Assembly: GCA_000433515.1 (NCBI GenBank)
Contig: FR891198.1
Location: 7,995-13,882, forward strand
DNA: 5,888 bases
DNA from: Candidatus Colimorpha enterica
Lineage (GTDB): Bacteria > Bacillota > Clostridia > Oscillospirales > CAG-272
Direction of reading: 5' to 3'
Below are positions 1 to 5,888 of this stretch, in pieces (position 1 is the first letter of the stretch; the number at the start of each line of letters is the position of its first letter). The translations under genes and the position numbers were made by a program. A model generated the notes under the pieces. It saw only the letters and a program-made list of their open reading frames with translations, was not told where the DNA came from and ran no database searches.

Positions 1-3000
1 ACGTCGATGCATTCTCCGCGCTGATCGACGGCGCATTTGCCGACGGACGCATACTCAGCCATGACCTTCCGGAAGGGACAAGGCTCCGTGCCGCGGCTCT
101 TACCGACATTGCGCTGACCGACAATCTCCCGCGCGACCCTCTTTCCTGCTTTGACCGTCAGCACCGCTGGATCCGCGGGGACGTGCAGTCGCTTGCCCTT
201 CTCGGAAAATATGTCGAAAACAGCGACGGAGAGCTTTACCCGAATCCGATAAATTCCCTCTCGAAATTCAAGATTGCCGACAATGTAAGGCGTGCGCTTG
301 TGCCGGTCTCGGCTTTTATTGCGCTGCTGCTGTGCATATTCCTGCCGTACCGGTATTCGGTATGGGGCACTGCCGCCGCGCTTTCTTATCTGATTTTCCC
401 GTTCGTCCTCTCGGTGCTTACGCTTATGAAAAGCTCCGGAAGGCGGTTCTTTTCCTATGTCATGCCTGGAGTTTTCAGGGCGGCGGGAGGTTTTCTGTAC
501 GGAGTATCTTCCCTGTTTCACAATGCGGTTATATCCGCCGACGCGGTGATGCGCGCGGGATGGAGAATGCTGTTCTCAGGCAGAAAAACGCTTGAATGGA
601 AAACAGCCTCCGATGCCGAAAACGGGATAAGAGGTCTGCCGCTTTTCCTGTTCCGTATGCTGCCGTCGATGCTTGCCGGTATCGCCGTCGCGGTGTTCTG
701 TCCGGTGACGGTCATACGCGTGATCGGAATCCTTAATGCGCTTTTTCCTTTCGCCGCATATTTATCAGGCAGAGAATTTCCGGAATCGCCGCACATCGGA
801 AAAGCCGAGATCGCACAGATAACGGAATATGCCTCCGACATCTGGAGGTTCTTTAACGACTGCGTCACGGAGGCTGACGGTTATCTGCCTCCCGACAATA
901 TTCAGCTCTCACCGCTTGAGGTCACGGCACATCGGACATCGCCGACAAATATCGGTCTTTATATGCTTTCCTGCGCCGCGGCGTGCGAATTCGGATTCAT
1001 AAACCGCGGGGAGCTGCTTACAAGGCTTGAAAACACCCTCTCGACGGTCGAAAAGCTGCCGAAGCTCGGCGGGCATCTGTACAACTGGTACGACACCGAA
1101 AAGCTCTCGATCCTCGGTCAGCCCTATATCTCAACAGTCGATTCCGGAAATTTTACCGCCTGCCTTGTAACGCTCCGCGGATATCTGTCCGGCGACGGTC
1201 TGCGCGAAAAGCGCGTGAATGACAGGCTCGGAAATATCATACGCGGCGCTGATTTCGGCTTGCTGTTTGACTCGGAACGCAAGCTGTTCAGGATCGGCAT
1301 CAATGCCGTCACCGGTGCCGGAGAGGGCTGGTACGACCTGTTCATGAGCGAGGCGCGGACGACCTCATACTATGCCATAGCCACAGGACAGGTACCGCGT
1401 GAGCACTGGAAGCGGCTTTCCCGACCGCTTATCAGCCGCGACGGGTATATCGGGCTTGCGTCATGGACCGGAACTGCGTTTGAATATCTCATGCCGACGC
1501 TGTTTCTGCCGACCTGCTTCGGCTCGCTGTCATATGAGTCTGTCTCTTTCGCGATACGCGAGCAGAAGAAGGACAAAGTCCGGGGGCTTTACGGCAAATC
1601 CGAAAGCGGATATTTCATGTTCGACCCCGACCTGAACTATCAGTACCGCGCGTTTGGGGTTCAGTCCCTCGGGCTTAAACGCGGGCTATACAAAGACTCC
1701 GTCATATCGCCGTATTCGTCGTTTTTAGCGCTTCCGTTTTCGCCTGTCGCGTCGCTTATGAACCTCGGAAGGATCTCTGAGCACGATATGTACGGGAAAT
1801 ACGGTTTTTACGAGGCGATCGATCTCACCCCGTCCCGGGTCGGAGGCGGCAGTGCGGTGATAAGAAGCTATATGTCCCACCACATGGGCATGAGCCTTGC
1901 TGCCTGTGCCAATGCCTGTTTCGGCGGTATCTTCATAAAGTGCTTCATGTCCGATCCGGAAACGGCATCGTCGTCGGAGCTGCTTGAGGAAAAGGTGCCG
2001 GTCGATGCACACATCAGCCGCGTTTCGGGCAGTGCAGTGCAGAATGCTGACCGTGCCGACCGTTCGCCGGTGATCCGTCAGGAAAAGCGGCAGCCTGACG
2101 GTAACTCAGCTTATACCGTCTCGGAAAACGGCATTACGGTTTGCGCTTACCGCGATATGCTTAAATTCCTCTTTTCCGGGAACGATCTATCGGTCGACCC
2201 TTTTGTTTTCGGACGGATAAGACGGCCGAGACTGCTGTTTTCGGTTGACGGAGAGATTCACGATGCGCTTGCCTCCGGCTGTGTTCCGGAAAATCACGGC
2301 GGGGCTCTGACATTTACAGACGACGAAAAGGATTTCTGCGCAAAAACCGGGATAACCGTTTCCGGGAAGCACCGGTGCATTGCGATATCCTTCACGGCAA
2401 GGGGACATTTTTCGCGCATCTGCCCGATGCTCTGCTTTGAGCCCTGCCTCGCGCCGACCTCAAAACGCGCCGCGCATCCGGCATACTGTGACATCATGAT
2501 AACCGCGGAATATCTTTCCGACCGGTCGCTGATTCTTTATTCGGTAAAGGATCACAGCGGCGGCGAGGGTCTTTGTATTGCGGTTTCCTTCGAGTGCCGG
2601 GGCGGGAATGAAGAATATCTGCTCACGCGCTCGGGGCTGGGGCTTATGTACGGCGAAAGAGACGTTGAAGCGCTTGTGACTGCAGATTTTCCGGACACTG
2701 TGTATTCGGTCGGAGAGCCTTTCTGCGCAGTAAAGAAGGAATCGGAATGCCCCGGCGGGAAATACGCCGCCAACATCCTGATAACCGTCGGTAAGGGACG
2801 CGGGGACGCTGTCGGCTCAATGCTTGCCGTAAGACAGGAGCACCGCCGCAGGGGGGCTTACGGACGTTTTTCCGCAGCAGCTGCAAGAAGTGCCGCGGAG
2901 CGTGCAGCCGCCTGCGGTAAGCGGTATGACGGACGGTACACCGGGCTTATGCTTGCCCGGACGCTTCTGAACCGCAATGCCGGCTTCTGCGATTCGCCGC

Positions 3001-5609
3001 ACGGGATCGGAGAGCTTTACCGTCACGGTATTTCCGGTGATCTGCCGATATTCTGTCTTGGTGTCACCGACACGCTTACAGACGGAAGCCCGGCGGCGGT
3101 AACTGCTGCCGGATTCATCGCCGCCCACAAGTATCTCTCGCTCTGCGGGATACGCACCGACCTTGTCATTTTCTATGAAAGCGACGGAGATTACGGCGGG
3201 AAACAGAGAGAGGCGATAAATGCTCTTTGCGACGCTGCAGCAAGCGCGTTTCTTATCGGTCACAGGGGTGGGATATTCCCGATCGAGGACAGGGATACCG
3301 CCGTGATCGCGGCATCGTCGCTTTATGTAAAGGTGACAAGAGAGACGACGATCGAAGGAATAACCGCCGCATACTCAGTTCCGCCGTATATTGAAGACGA
3401 TACGGTGATAAGGCCGTCGGTTTATCTCACTCACACGCCGGAGGAGGACGAGATACCGGTTTACGGCGGGTGCTTCACGGATTCCGGCTTTGACATTTTC
3501 AAGGGAACGCAGAGCGTGCCGTGGTCGTATGTATATGCGAGGGGACATTTCGGGACGCTTCTCACGCAGAATTCTCTCGGCTACACGTGGATAGGCAACT
3601 GTCACGAAAGACGGATAACACCTTACTCCCCCGACACGCTGCTTGATTTTTCCGGCGAACGGCTCATCTTCACCGGCGGCGGAAAGCGGTACGATCTTGC
3701 CGCCTGCGCGTCAAAGGTCAGCTGGAAACGCGGAGCGGCTGTCTGGTCCGGAAGCATCGGAAAGACAGAATACACCGTTTCGGTAACGGTTGACACAAAA
3801 CTGCCGTGCAAGCTGATTTATGTTGATATTCCGGACGGAGCAGAGGTAAATTATGAAATCGACCCGGTGATGGGAGAGCGGCGATCTCCCTCACGCCCGG
3901 TGATTCGCCGGGAATGTGAGGGCACGGTATTTTTCATTCCCGGCATAACCGGCGGCAGGATTTATGACATCGGATTTCTTGCCGAAAAGAGATTTTCCGG
4001 AAAGCGTCTGTTCATTCTCGGCGCGTTTCCGACCGGCGGGATAAAGACTTTTGAGGCGGTCATGAGGAAATATTCCGATGCAGGCTTATTTGAAAGTGCC
4101 GCCGGGGAATATGAAAGGTCAACGGCTTCGCTTCTGCCCGACCTGAAAATTTCCGGCTGCGACAGGGGCATTGCGGCGATGTCGGAATATTATCTGCCTT
4201 ATCAGGCGCTTGTCTGCCGGTTCTTTGCGCGGACGGGGTTTTATCAGTCCGGCGGGGCTTACGGCTTCCGCGATCAGCTTCAGGACTGCCTGTGCATCAT
4301 GCACGGTGCGCCGGATATAGCAAGGACGCACATTCTCCGTGCGGCGTCACATCAGTACTGCGAGGGCGACGTCATGCACTGGTGGCACACGGTTCACGGT
4401 GTGAGCGCCGGAGTCAGGACGCACTATTCCGACGACCTCCTGTGGCTTCCGTACGTGACTGCGGAATACGTTTTTCTGACCGGCGACCGGGATATTCTTG
4501 ATGTATCACTGCCGTATCTGTACTCCGAAGAGCTGCCTGACGACTGCCCGGACAGATATGAGTCACCGGAAAAGAGCCGCTTCCGCGAGAGTCTGTATTC
4601 CCACTGCGTCAGGGCAATCGAACGCAGTCTTGACACCGGCGCGCACGGACTGCCTTATATGCGCGGCGGTGACTGGAACGACGGTATGAACCTTGTCGGA
4701 AACGGCGGCGGGGAGAGCGTATGGCTCGGGATGTTCCTTGTCACCGTGCTTGAACGGTTCATCCCCATTGCGGCAGGAGAGGGCGACCTTTCGGGTGCGG
4801 CAAAATACCGCGAGGCTGTTCGGCGGCTGAAAAATGCCTGCCGGAGCTGCTTTGACACCGACAGATTCGCAAGAGCATATTACTCCGACGGTTCTCCGCT
4901 CGGTACAAATGAGGCAGCAGACGCGCTTCCGCAGGCTTTTTCGGTCTTTGCCGGGATAGATCACGGAATGTCGGAAACCGCGCTGAAAACGGCTGAAAAG
5001 CTGCTTTTCGACCGGAAAAACCGGATTTTCGGACTGCTTGCGCCGCCTTACGGAACCTGTGACGGCAGAACACCGGGTTATATCGCCTCATACCCTCCGG
5101 GAATACGCGAAAACGGCGGGCAGTACACCCATGCGGCGGTGTGGTACGCGATGGCCTGCGCCGATGCCGGGCTTAATGCGACCGCGGCAGAGATACTTCT
5201 CACAATTGCGCCGCCCTCGGTCTGTTCGCTTCCGGAGGATGCCGTGAAATACCGGGGAGAGCCGTATTTCCTTGCCGGGGACGTGAGTTCGAATCCCTCC
5301 TGTCCCGGAAGATGCGGGTGGAGCGTCTACACCGGCGCCGCAGGCTGGTTTTATATCGCGGTGACGGAAAAGCTGCTCGGAATTTCGCTTTCGTCTGACA
5401 GCTTCAGCGTAACTCCGGTGCTTTCGGATAAATTCCCGTCATACCGCGCTGTCTTCAGATTCCGCGGGACGGAATATACGGTTACGGCAGGAATCGGAGA
5501 CAGAAACCGGTGGAAGCTTGACGGTGAATATGTTAACAATCTGTTTTATTTCGATAATCGGCGGCATTTGCTTGAAATAACTGTTGAAAAAAAGCACGGA
5601 ATGAGTTAA
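1..5609 (+). CDS. ndvB: Cyclic beta-1,2-glucan synthase (NdvB/ChvB/Cgs family), 5'-partial
   Basis: The gene enters from the left edge; its first full codon is at base 3 and it ends at TAA 5607-5609, giving 1,868 visible residues (numbered here from base 3). Family members are about 2,800-2,900 residues, so roughly the first 900-1,000, including most of the GT84 core, lie outside the window. The visible order is GT84 tail (1-~65), membrane segments (~98-255), GH189 glucoamylase-like domain (~287-667), diverged beta-sandwich/linker (~668-1180) and GH94 domain (~1181-1840). This is the characteristic architecture of inner-membrane synthases that build beta-1,2-glucan from UDP-glucose, control its length and close it into a ring. 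The GTG at 183 (V61) is not the start: in-frame codons upstream encode conserved GT84 motifs (SHDLPEG, RQHRWIRGD). There is no internal stop or frameshift. The function is well known in Rhizobiales; the role in Bacillota-like hosts is unclear. The symbol is assigned by homology. The alternative, a stand-alone GH94 phosphorylase, is excluded by the fused domains. Confidence 0.93.
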   Translation, partial: VDAFSALIDGAFADGRILSHDLPEGTRLRAAALTDIALTDNLPRDPLSCFDRQHRWIRGDVQSLALLGKYVENSDGELYPNPINSLSKFKIADNVRRALVPVSAFIALLLCIFLPYRYSVWGTAAALSYLIFPFVLSVLTLMKSSGRRFFSYVMPGVFRAAGGFLYGVSSLFHNAVISADAVMRAGWRMLFSGRKTLEWKTASDAENGIRGLPLFLFRMLPSMLAGIAVAVFCPVTVIRVIGILNALFPFAAYLSGREFPESPHIGKAEIAQITEYASDIWRFFNDCVTEADGYLPPDNIQLSPLEVTAHRTSPTNIGLYMLSCAAACEFGFINRGELLTRLENTLSTVEKLPKLGGHLYNWYDTEKLSILGQPYISTVDSGNFTACLVTLRGYLSGDGLREKRVNDRLGNIIRGADFGLLFDSERKLFRIGINAVTGAGEGWYDLFMSEARTTSYYAIATGQVPREHWKRLSRPLISRDGYIGLASWTGTAFEYLMPTLFLPTCFGSLSYESVSFAIREQKKDKVRGLYGKSESGYFMFDPDLNYQYRAFGVQSLGLKRGLYKDSVISPYSSFLALPFSPVASLMNLGRISEHDMYGKYGFYEAIDLTPSRVGGGSAVIRSYMSHHMGMSLAACANACFGGIFIKCFMSDPETASSSELLEEKVPVDAHISRVSGSAVQNADRADRSPVIRQEKRQPDGNSAYTVSENGITVCAYRDMLKFLFSGNDLSVDPFVFGRIRRPRLLFSVDGEIHDALASGCVPENHGGALTFTDDEKDFCAKTGITVSGKHRCIAISFTARGHFSRICPMLCFEPCLAPTSKRAAHPAYCDIMITAEYLSDRSLILYSVKDHSGGEGLCIAVSFECRGGNEEYLLTRSGLGLMYGERDVEALVTADFPDTVYSVGEPFCAVKKESECPGGKYAANILITVGKGRGDAVGSMLAVRQEHRRRGAYGRFSAAAARSAAERAAACGKRYDGRYTGLMLARTLLNRNAGFCDSPHGIGELYRHGISGDLPIFCLGVTDTLTDGSPAAVTAAGFIAAHKYLSLCGIRTDLVIFYESDGDYGGKQREAINALCDAAASAFLIGHRGGIFPIEDRDTAVIAASSLYVKVTRETTIEGITAAYSVPPYIEDDTVIRPSVYLTHTPEEDEIPVYGGCFTDSGFDIFKGTQSVPWSYVYARGHFGTLLTQNSLGYTWIGNCHERRITPYSPDTLLDFSGERLIFTGGGKRYDLAACASKVSWKRGAAVWSGSIGKTEYTVSVTVDTKLPCKLIYVDIPDGAEVNYEIDPVMGERRSPSRPVIRRECEGTVFFIPGITGGRIYDIGFLAEKRFSGKRLFILGAFPTGGIKTFEAVMRKYSDAGLFESAAGEYERSTASLLPDLKISGCDRGIAAMSEYYLPYQALVCRFFARTGFYQSGGAYGFRDQLQDCLCIMHGAPDIARTHILRAASHQYCEGDVMHWWHTVHGVSAGVRTHYSDDLLWLPYVTAEYVFLTGDRDILDVSLPYLYSEELPDDCPDRYESPEKSRFRESLYSHCVRAIERSLDTGAHGLPYMRGGDWNDGMNLVGNGGGESVWLGMFLVTVLERFIPIAAGEGDLSGAAKYREAVRRLKNACRSCFDTDRFARAYYSDGSPLGTNEAADALPQAFSVFAGIDHGMSETALKTAEKLLFDRKNRIFGLLAPPYGTCDGRTPGYIASYPPGIRENGGQYTHAAVWYAMACADAGLNATAAEILLTIAPPSVCSLPEDAVKYRGEPYFLAGDVSSNPSCPGRCGWSVYTGAAGWFYIAVTEKLLGISLSSDSFSVTPVLSDKFPSYRAVFRFRGTEYTVTAGIGDRNRWKLDGEYVNNLFYFDNRRHLLEITVEKKHGMS
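3..200 (+). other. C-terminal end of the GT84 glycosyltransferase domain
   Basis: Residues 19-25 read SHDLPEG, matching the SHDLLEG motif of NdvB proteins; D21 is placed like the catalytic-base Asp of the TED motif in GT2-type processive synthases (inference). Residues 52-60 read RQHRWIRGD, the GT84 counterpart of the QxxRW acceptor/UDP-binding motif, about 30 residues after D21 as expected. The usual RGDWQ here reads RGDVQ, so the conserved Trp is Val (V61). The UDP-binding Asp motifs further upstream are outside the window. Confidence 0.85.
294..767 (+). other. Membrane-spanning block of the glucan synthase
   Basis: Two hydrophobic pairs are visible: residues ~98-115 and ~119-141, then ~212-233 and ~235-255. 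Between them lies a partly polar stretch containing LEWKTASDAE (from ~197), which matches the LEW-T-A-DAE motif conserved between the membrane helices of NdvB proteins. The helices place the synthase in the cytoplasmic membrane, and the known family topology puts the following glycoside hydrolase-like domains in the cytoplasm. Segment limits are estimated by eye from hydrophobicity. Confidence 0.75.
861..2001 (+). other. GH189 glucoamylase-like cyclisation domain
   Basis: The domain opens with TEADGYLPPDN and AHRTSPTNIGLY and continues with NWYDTEKL (from residue 361), STVDSGNF, SEAR (E450), WTGTAFEYLMP, KSESGY (E534), NYQYRAFGV, GLKRGL, YGFYEAIDLTPSR (E604) and RSYMSHHMGMS (H626, H627). All are hallmark blocks of the middle domain of cyclic beta-1,2-glucan synthases (Pfam glycoamylase-like). 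Characterised homologues cyclise linear beta-1,2-glucan by transglycosylation and founded family GH189. E450 and E534 lie 84 residues apart and are my best guess for the essential acidic pair. That assignment rests on motif conservation and recall, not on an alignment. All blocks look intact. Confidence 0.85.
2004..3540 (+). other. Diverged beta-sandwich and linker between GH189 and GH94
   Basis: In canonical synthases this stretch holds a GH94-like super-sandwich beginning with a motif of the type SNGxYSxxxTxxGxGxS plus RWREDxT. Here the equivalent region (from residue ~700) reads only SENGITVCAYRDML and the rest of that motif is not recognisable. Homology resumes with HPAY (825-828) followed by ITAEYL, and with HGISGDLPI (from residue 1008), then DLVIFYE and RGGIFPI, which are typical of the family. 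The region therefore probably keeps its fold and position but has lost the conserved surface of its first sandwich. Since this copy is not the phosphorylase active site, a structural role is likely (inference). Confidence 0.6.
3543..5520 (+). other. GH94 phosphorylase-like domain of the glucan synthase
   Basis: It starts with a super-sandwich (FGTLLTQNSLGYTW from residue 1183, then GNCHERRITPYSPD), followed by the (alpha/alpha)6 catalytic barrel: FYQSGGAYGFRDQLQD (R1423, D1424), EGDVMHWWH, SDDLLWLPYV, GGDWNDGMN with D1560 as the expected general acid, NGGQYTHAAVWYAMA (H1710) and GWSVYTGAAGW (T1777). H1710 and T1777 correspond to the phosphate-binding side of GH94 phosphorylases. The full set of motifs suggests an active domain. 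In Brucella and Agrobacterium synthases it controls chain length by phosphorolysis, releasing glucose-1-phosphate. Motif matches are seen directly; activity is inferred. Confidence 0.9.
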
Positions 5610-5612
5610 AAT
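5584..5612 (+). promoter_or_regulatory. Candidate sigma-A promoter for the M16-like gene
   Basis: TTGAAA (5584-5589) and TAAAAT (5607-5612) are each five of six to the -35 and -10 consensus and are separated by exactly 17 bases. The -10 box begins with the stop codon of the glucan synthase gene. A second -10-like hexamer, TATACT (5612-5617), overlaps it. The region is clearly more AT-rich than the surrounding coding sequence. The predicted start of transcription is near 5619-5620, about 50 bases before the TTG start of the next gene. This is a pattern match only; AT-rich gene ends give such matches by chance. Confidence 0.4.
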
Positions 5613-5619
5613 ATACTCT

Positions 5620-5647
5620 AAGGCTGCAGGGATGCGCCTTAACGCAT
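5620..5647 (+). other. Two overlapping, mutually exclusive hairpins in the intergenic gap
   Basis: Hairpin A pairs AAGGC (5620-5624) with GCCTT (5636-5640) and GCA (5626-5628) with TGC (5633-5635), leaving a bulged T at 5625 and a GGGA loop. Hairpin B pairs ATGCG (5632-5636) with CGCAT (5643-5647) around a six-base loop. They share bases 5632-5640, so only one can form at a time. No T-run follows either stem, so neither is a canonical intrinsic terminator. Possible roles are a weak terminator for the glucan synthase, a 5'-end stabiliser or a translation control element for the next gene; none is shown. Confidence 0.35.
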
Positions 5648-5653
5648 GAAATG

Positions 5654-5661
5654 AAAGAGGG
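5654..5661 (+). promoter_or_regulatory. Ribosome binding site deciding the TTG start
   Basis: AAAGAGGG lies seven bases before the TTG at 5669 and is a strong Shine-Dalgarno match at good spacing. An in-frame TGA at 5663-5665 rules out any start further upstream. The next in-frame ATG (5702) has no purine-rich site at suitable distance, so TTG is preferred. Confidence 0.7.
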
Positions 5662-5668
5662 CTGACAT

Positions 5669-5888
5669 TTGACACCCGAAAGAATACAGATAGCCGACGG
5701 AATGTATCTTAACCACATCCGTTCCGACAGGTTCAAAACCGATTTCGTCTCGGTCGATTTTCTCTCACAGCTGAAGCCGGATTCCGCGGCGGAGCAGGCA
5801 CTTCTGCCGTTTGTGCTTCTTCGCGGAACCAAGAGGCTTCCCGACACAAAGGCCGTGACGCGGGAGCTTGAGATGCTCTACGGCTCCC
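5669..5888 (+). CDS. ymfF: M16 peptidase-like protein, YmfF/YfmF type, 3'-partial
   Basis: Translation starts at TTG 5669 and runs open to the right edge, giving 73 residues of a protein that is usually a little over 400 residues long. The N-terminus contains IADGMYLNHIRSDRFKTDF, then ALLPFVLLRGTKRLPD and ELEMLYGS. This is the first-strand and first-helix region of M16 (insulinase-like) proteins: G-x-x-LNHI, then LRGT, then LYGS. Active M16 enzymes carry HxxEH just before the LRGT-like block; here that place reads ALLPFVL, so this subunit should not bind zinc. In Bacillota, YmfF is normally encoded next to the catalytic-type partner YmfH, and current databases tie the pair to EF-P 5-aminopentanol modification, though its exact role is uncertain. 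The gene lies 59 bases after the glucan synthase on the same strand. The symbol is assigned by homology from a short fragment. Confidence 0.75.
   Translation, partial: MTPERIQIADGMYLNHIRSDRFKTDFVSVDFLSQLKPDSAAEQALLPFVLLRGTKRLPDTKAVTRELEMLYGS

Noticed and set aside
2817..3263. Antisense open frame of 148 codons on the - strand
   Set aside because: It lies wholly inside the conserved glucan synthase frame, has no recognisable domain and shows a basic, low-complexity composition typical of reverse readings of GC-rich coding DNA.
2400..3551. Repeated AGGGGACATTT at about 2400 and 3540, both encoding RGHF
   Set aside because: Only about 11 bases match and both sit in the coding frame of separate beta-sandwich parts. 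This is too short to claim a repeat or duplication.
4563..4964. Antisense open frame of 133 codons on the - strand
   Set aside because: It covers the GH94 catalytic motif region, where constraint on the + strand fully explains the sequence; the translation resembles no known family.
5572..5617. Alternative promoter pairings using TTGAAA at 5572 or TATACT at 5612
   Set aside because: TTGAAA 5572-5577 has no good -10 at 16-18 bases, and TATACT 5612-5617 is 22 bases from the TTGAAA at 5584, too far for a standard promoter.
5620..5640. Intrinsic terminator for the glucan synthase gene
   Set aside because: The stem is followed by AACGCATGAA with no T-run, so a Rho-independent terminator cannot be supported; it is listed only as a hairpin.
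5533..5847. Antisense open frame of 104 codons spanning the gene junction
   Set aside because: It overlaps the end of the synthase, the gap and the start of the M16-like gene. Both + strand frames have family matches and the - strand translation has none.

Overview
The window is a 5,888-base piece of a moderately GC-rich bacterial genome. It is almost entirely one very large gene on the + strand, followed by a short intergenic gap and the beginning of a second + strand gene. Both genes run off the window. The second gene resembles the YmfF-type M16 family proteins typical of Bacillota. Together with its TTG start, this suggests an uncultured member of the Clostridia. That taxonomic call is inference from family distribution, not something the sequence proves.

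Bases 1-5609: the C-terminal 1,868 residues of a cyclic beta-1,2-glucan synthase (NdvB/ChvB/Cgs type). The reading frame is already open at the left edge of the window, and the GTG at 183 is an internal Val codon. In order, the visible protein has: the end of the GT84 glycosyltransferase domain, with SHD and RQHRWIRGD motifs; two pairs of membrane segments; a complete glucoamylase-like domain (GH189, the ring-closing transglycosylase in characterised homologues); a diverged beta-sandwich/linker region; and a complete C-terminal GH94 phosphorylase-like domain with its DWND catalytic motif. By family knowledge, the GT84 part polymerises glucose from UDP-glucose into a linear beta-1,2-glucan, GH94 trims chain length by phosphorolysis, and GH189 cyclises the product.

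Bases 5610-5668: a 59-base AT-rich gap. It holds two overlapping, mutually exclusive hairpins and a good ribosome binding site. A plausible sigma-A promoter straddles the glucan synthase stop codon just upstream.

Bases 5669-5888: the first 73 codons of an M16 peptidase-like protein (YmfF/YfmF type). It starts at TTG and lacks the HxxEH zinc motif where an active M16 enzyme would carry it. The two genes have no obvious functional link; the promoter candidate and the spacing suggest that the second gene is transcribed at least partly on its own.

I saw no RNA genes, CRISPR arrays, mobile elements or convincing antisense genes. The glucan synthase shows no frameshift or internal stop. I found no evidence for a wholly new system. 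The most unusual points are the diverged middle beta-sandwich of the synthase, the GDVQ variant of its GDWQ motif, and the compact promoter/hairpin arrangement at the gene junction.
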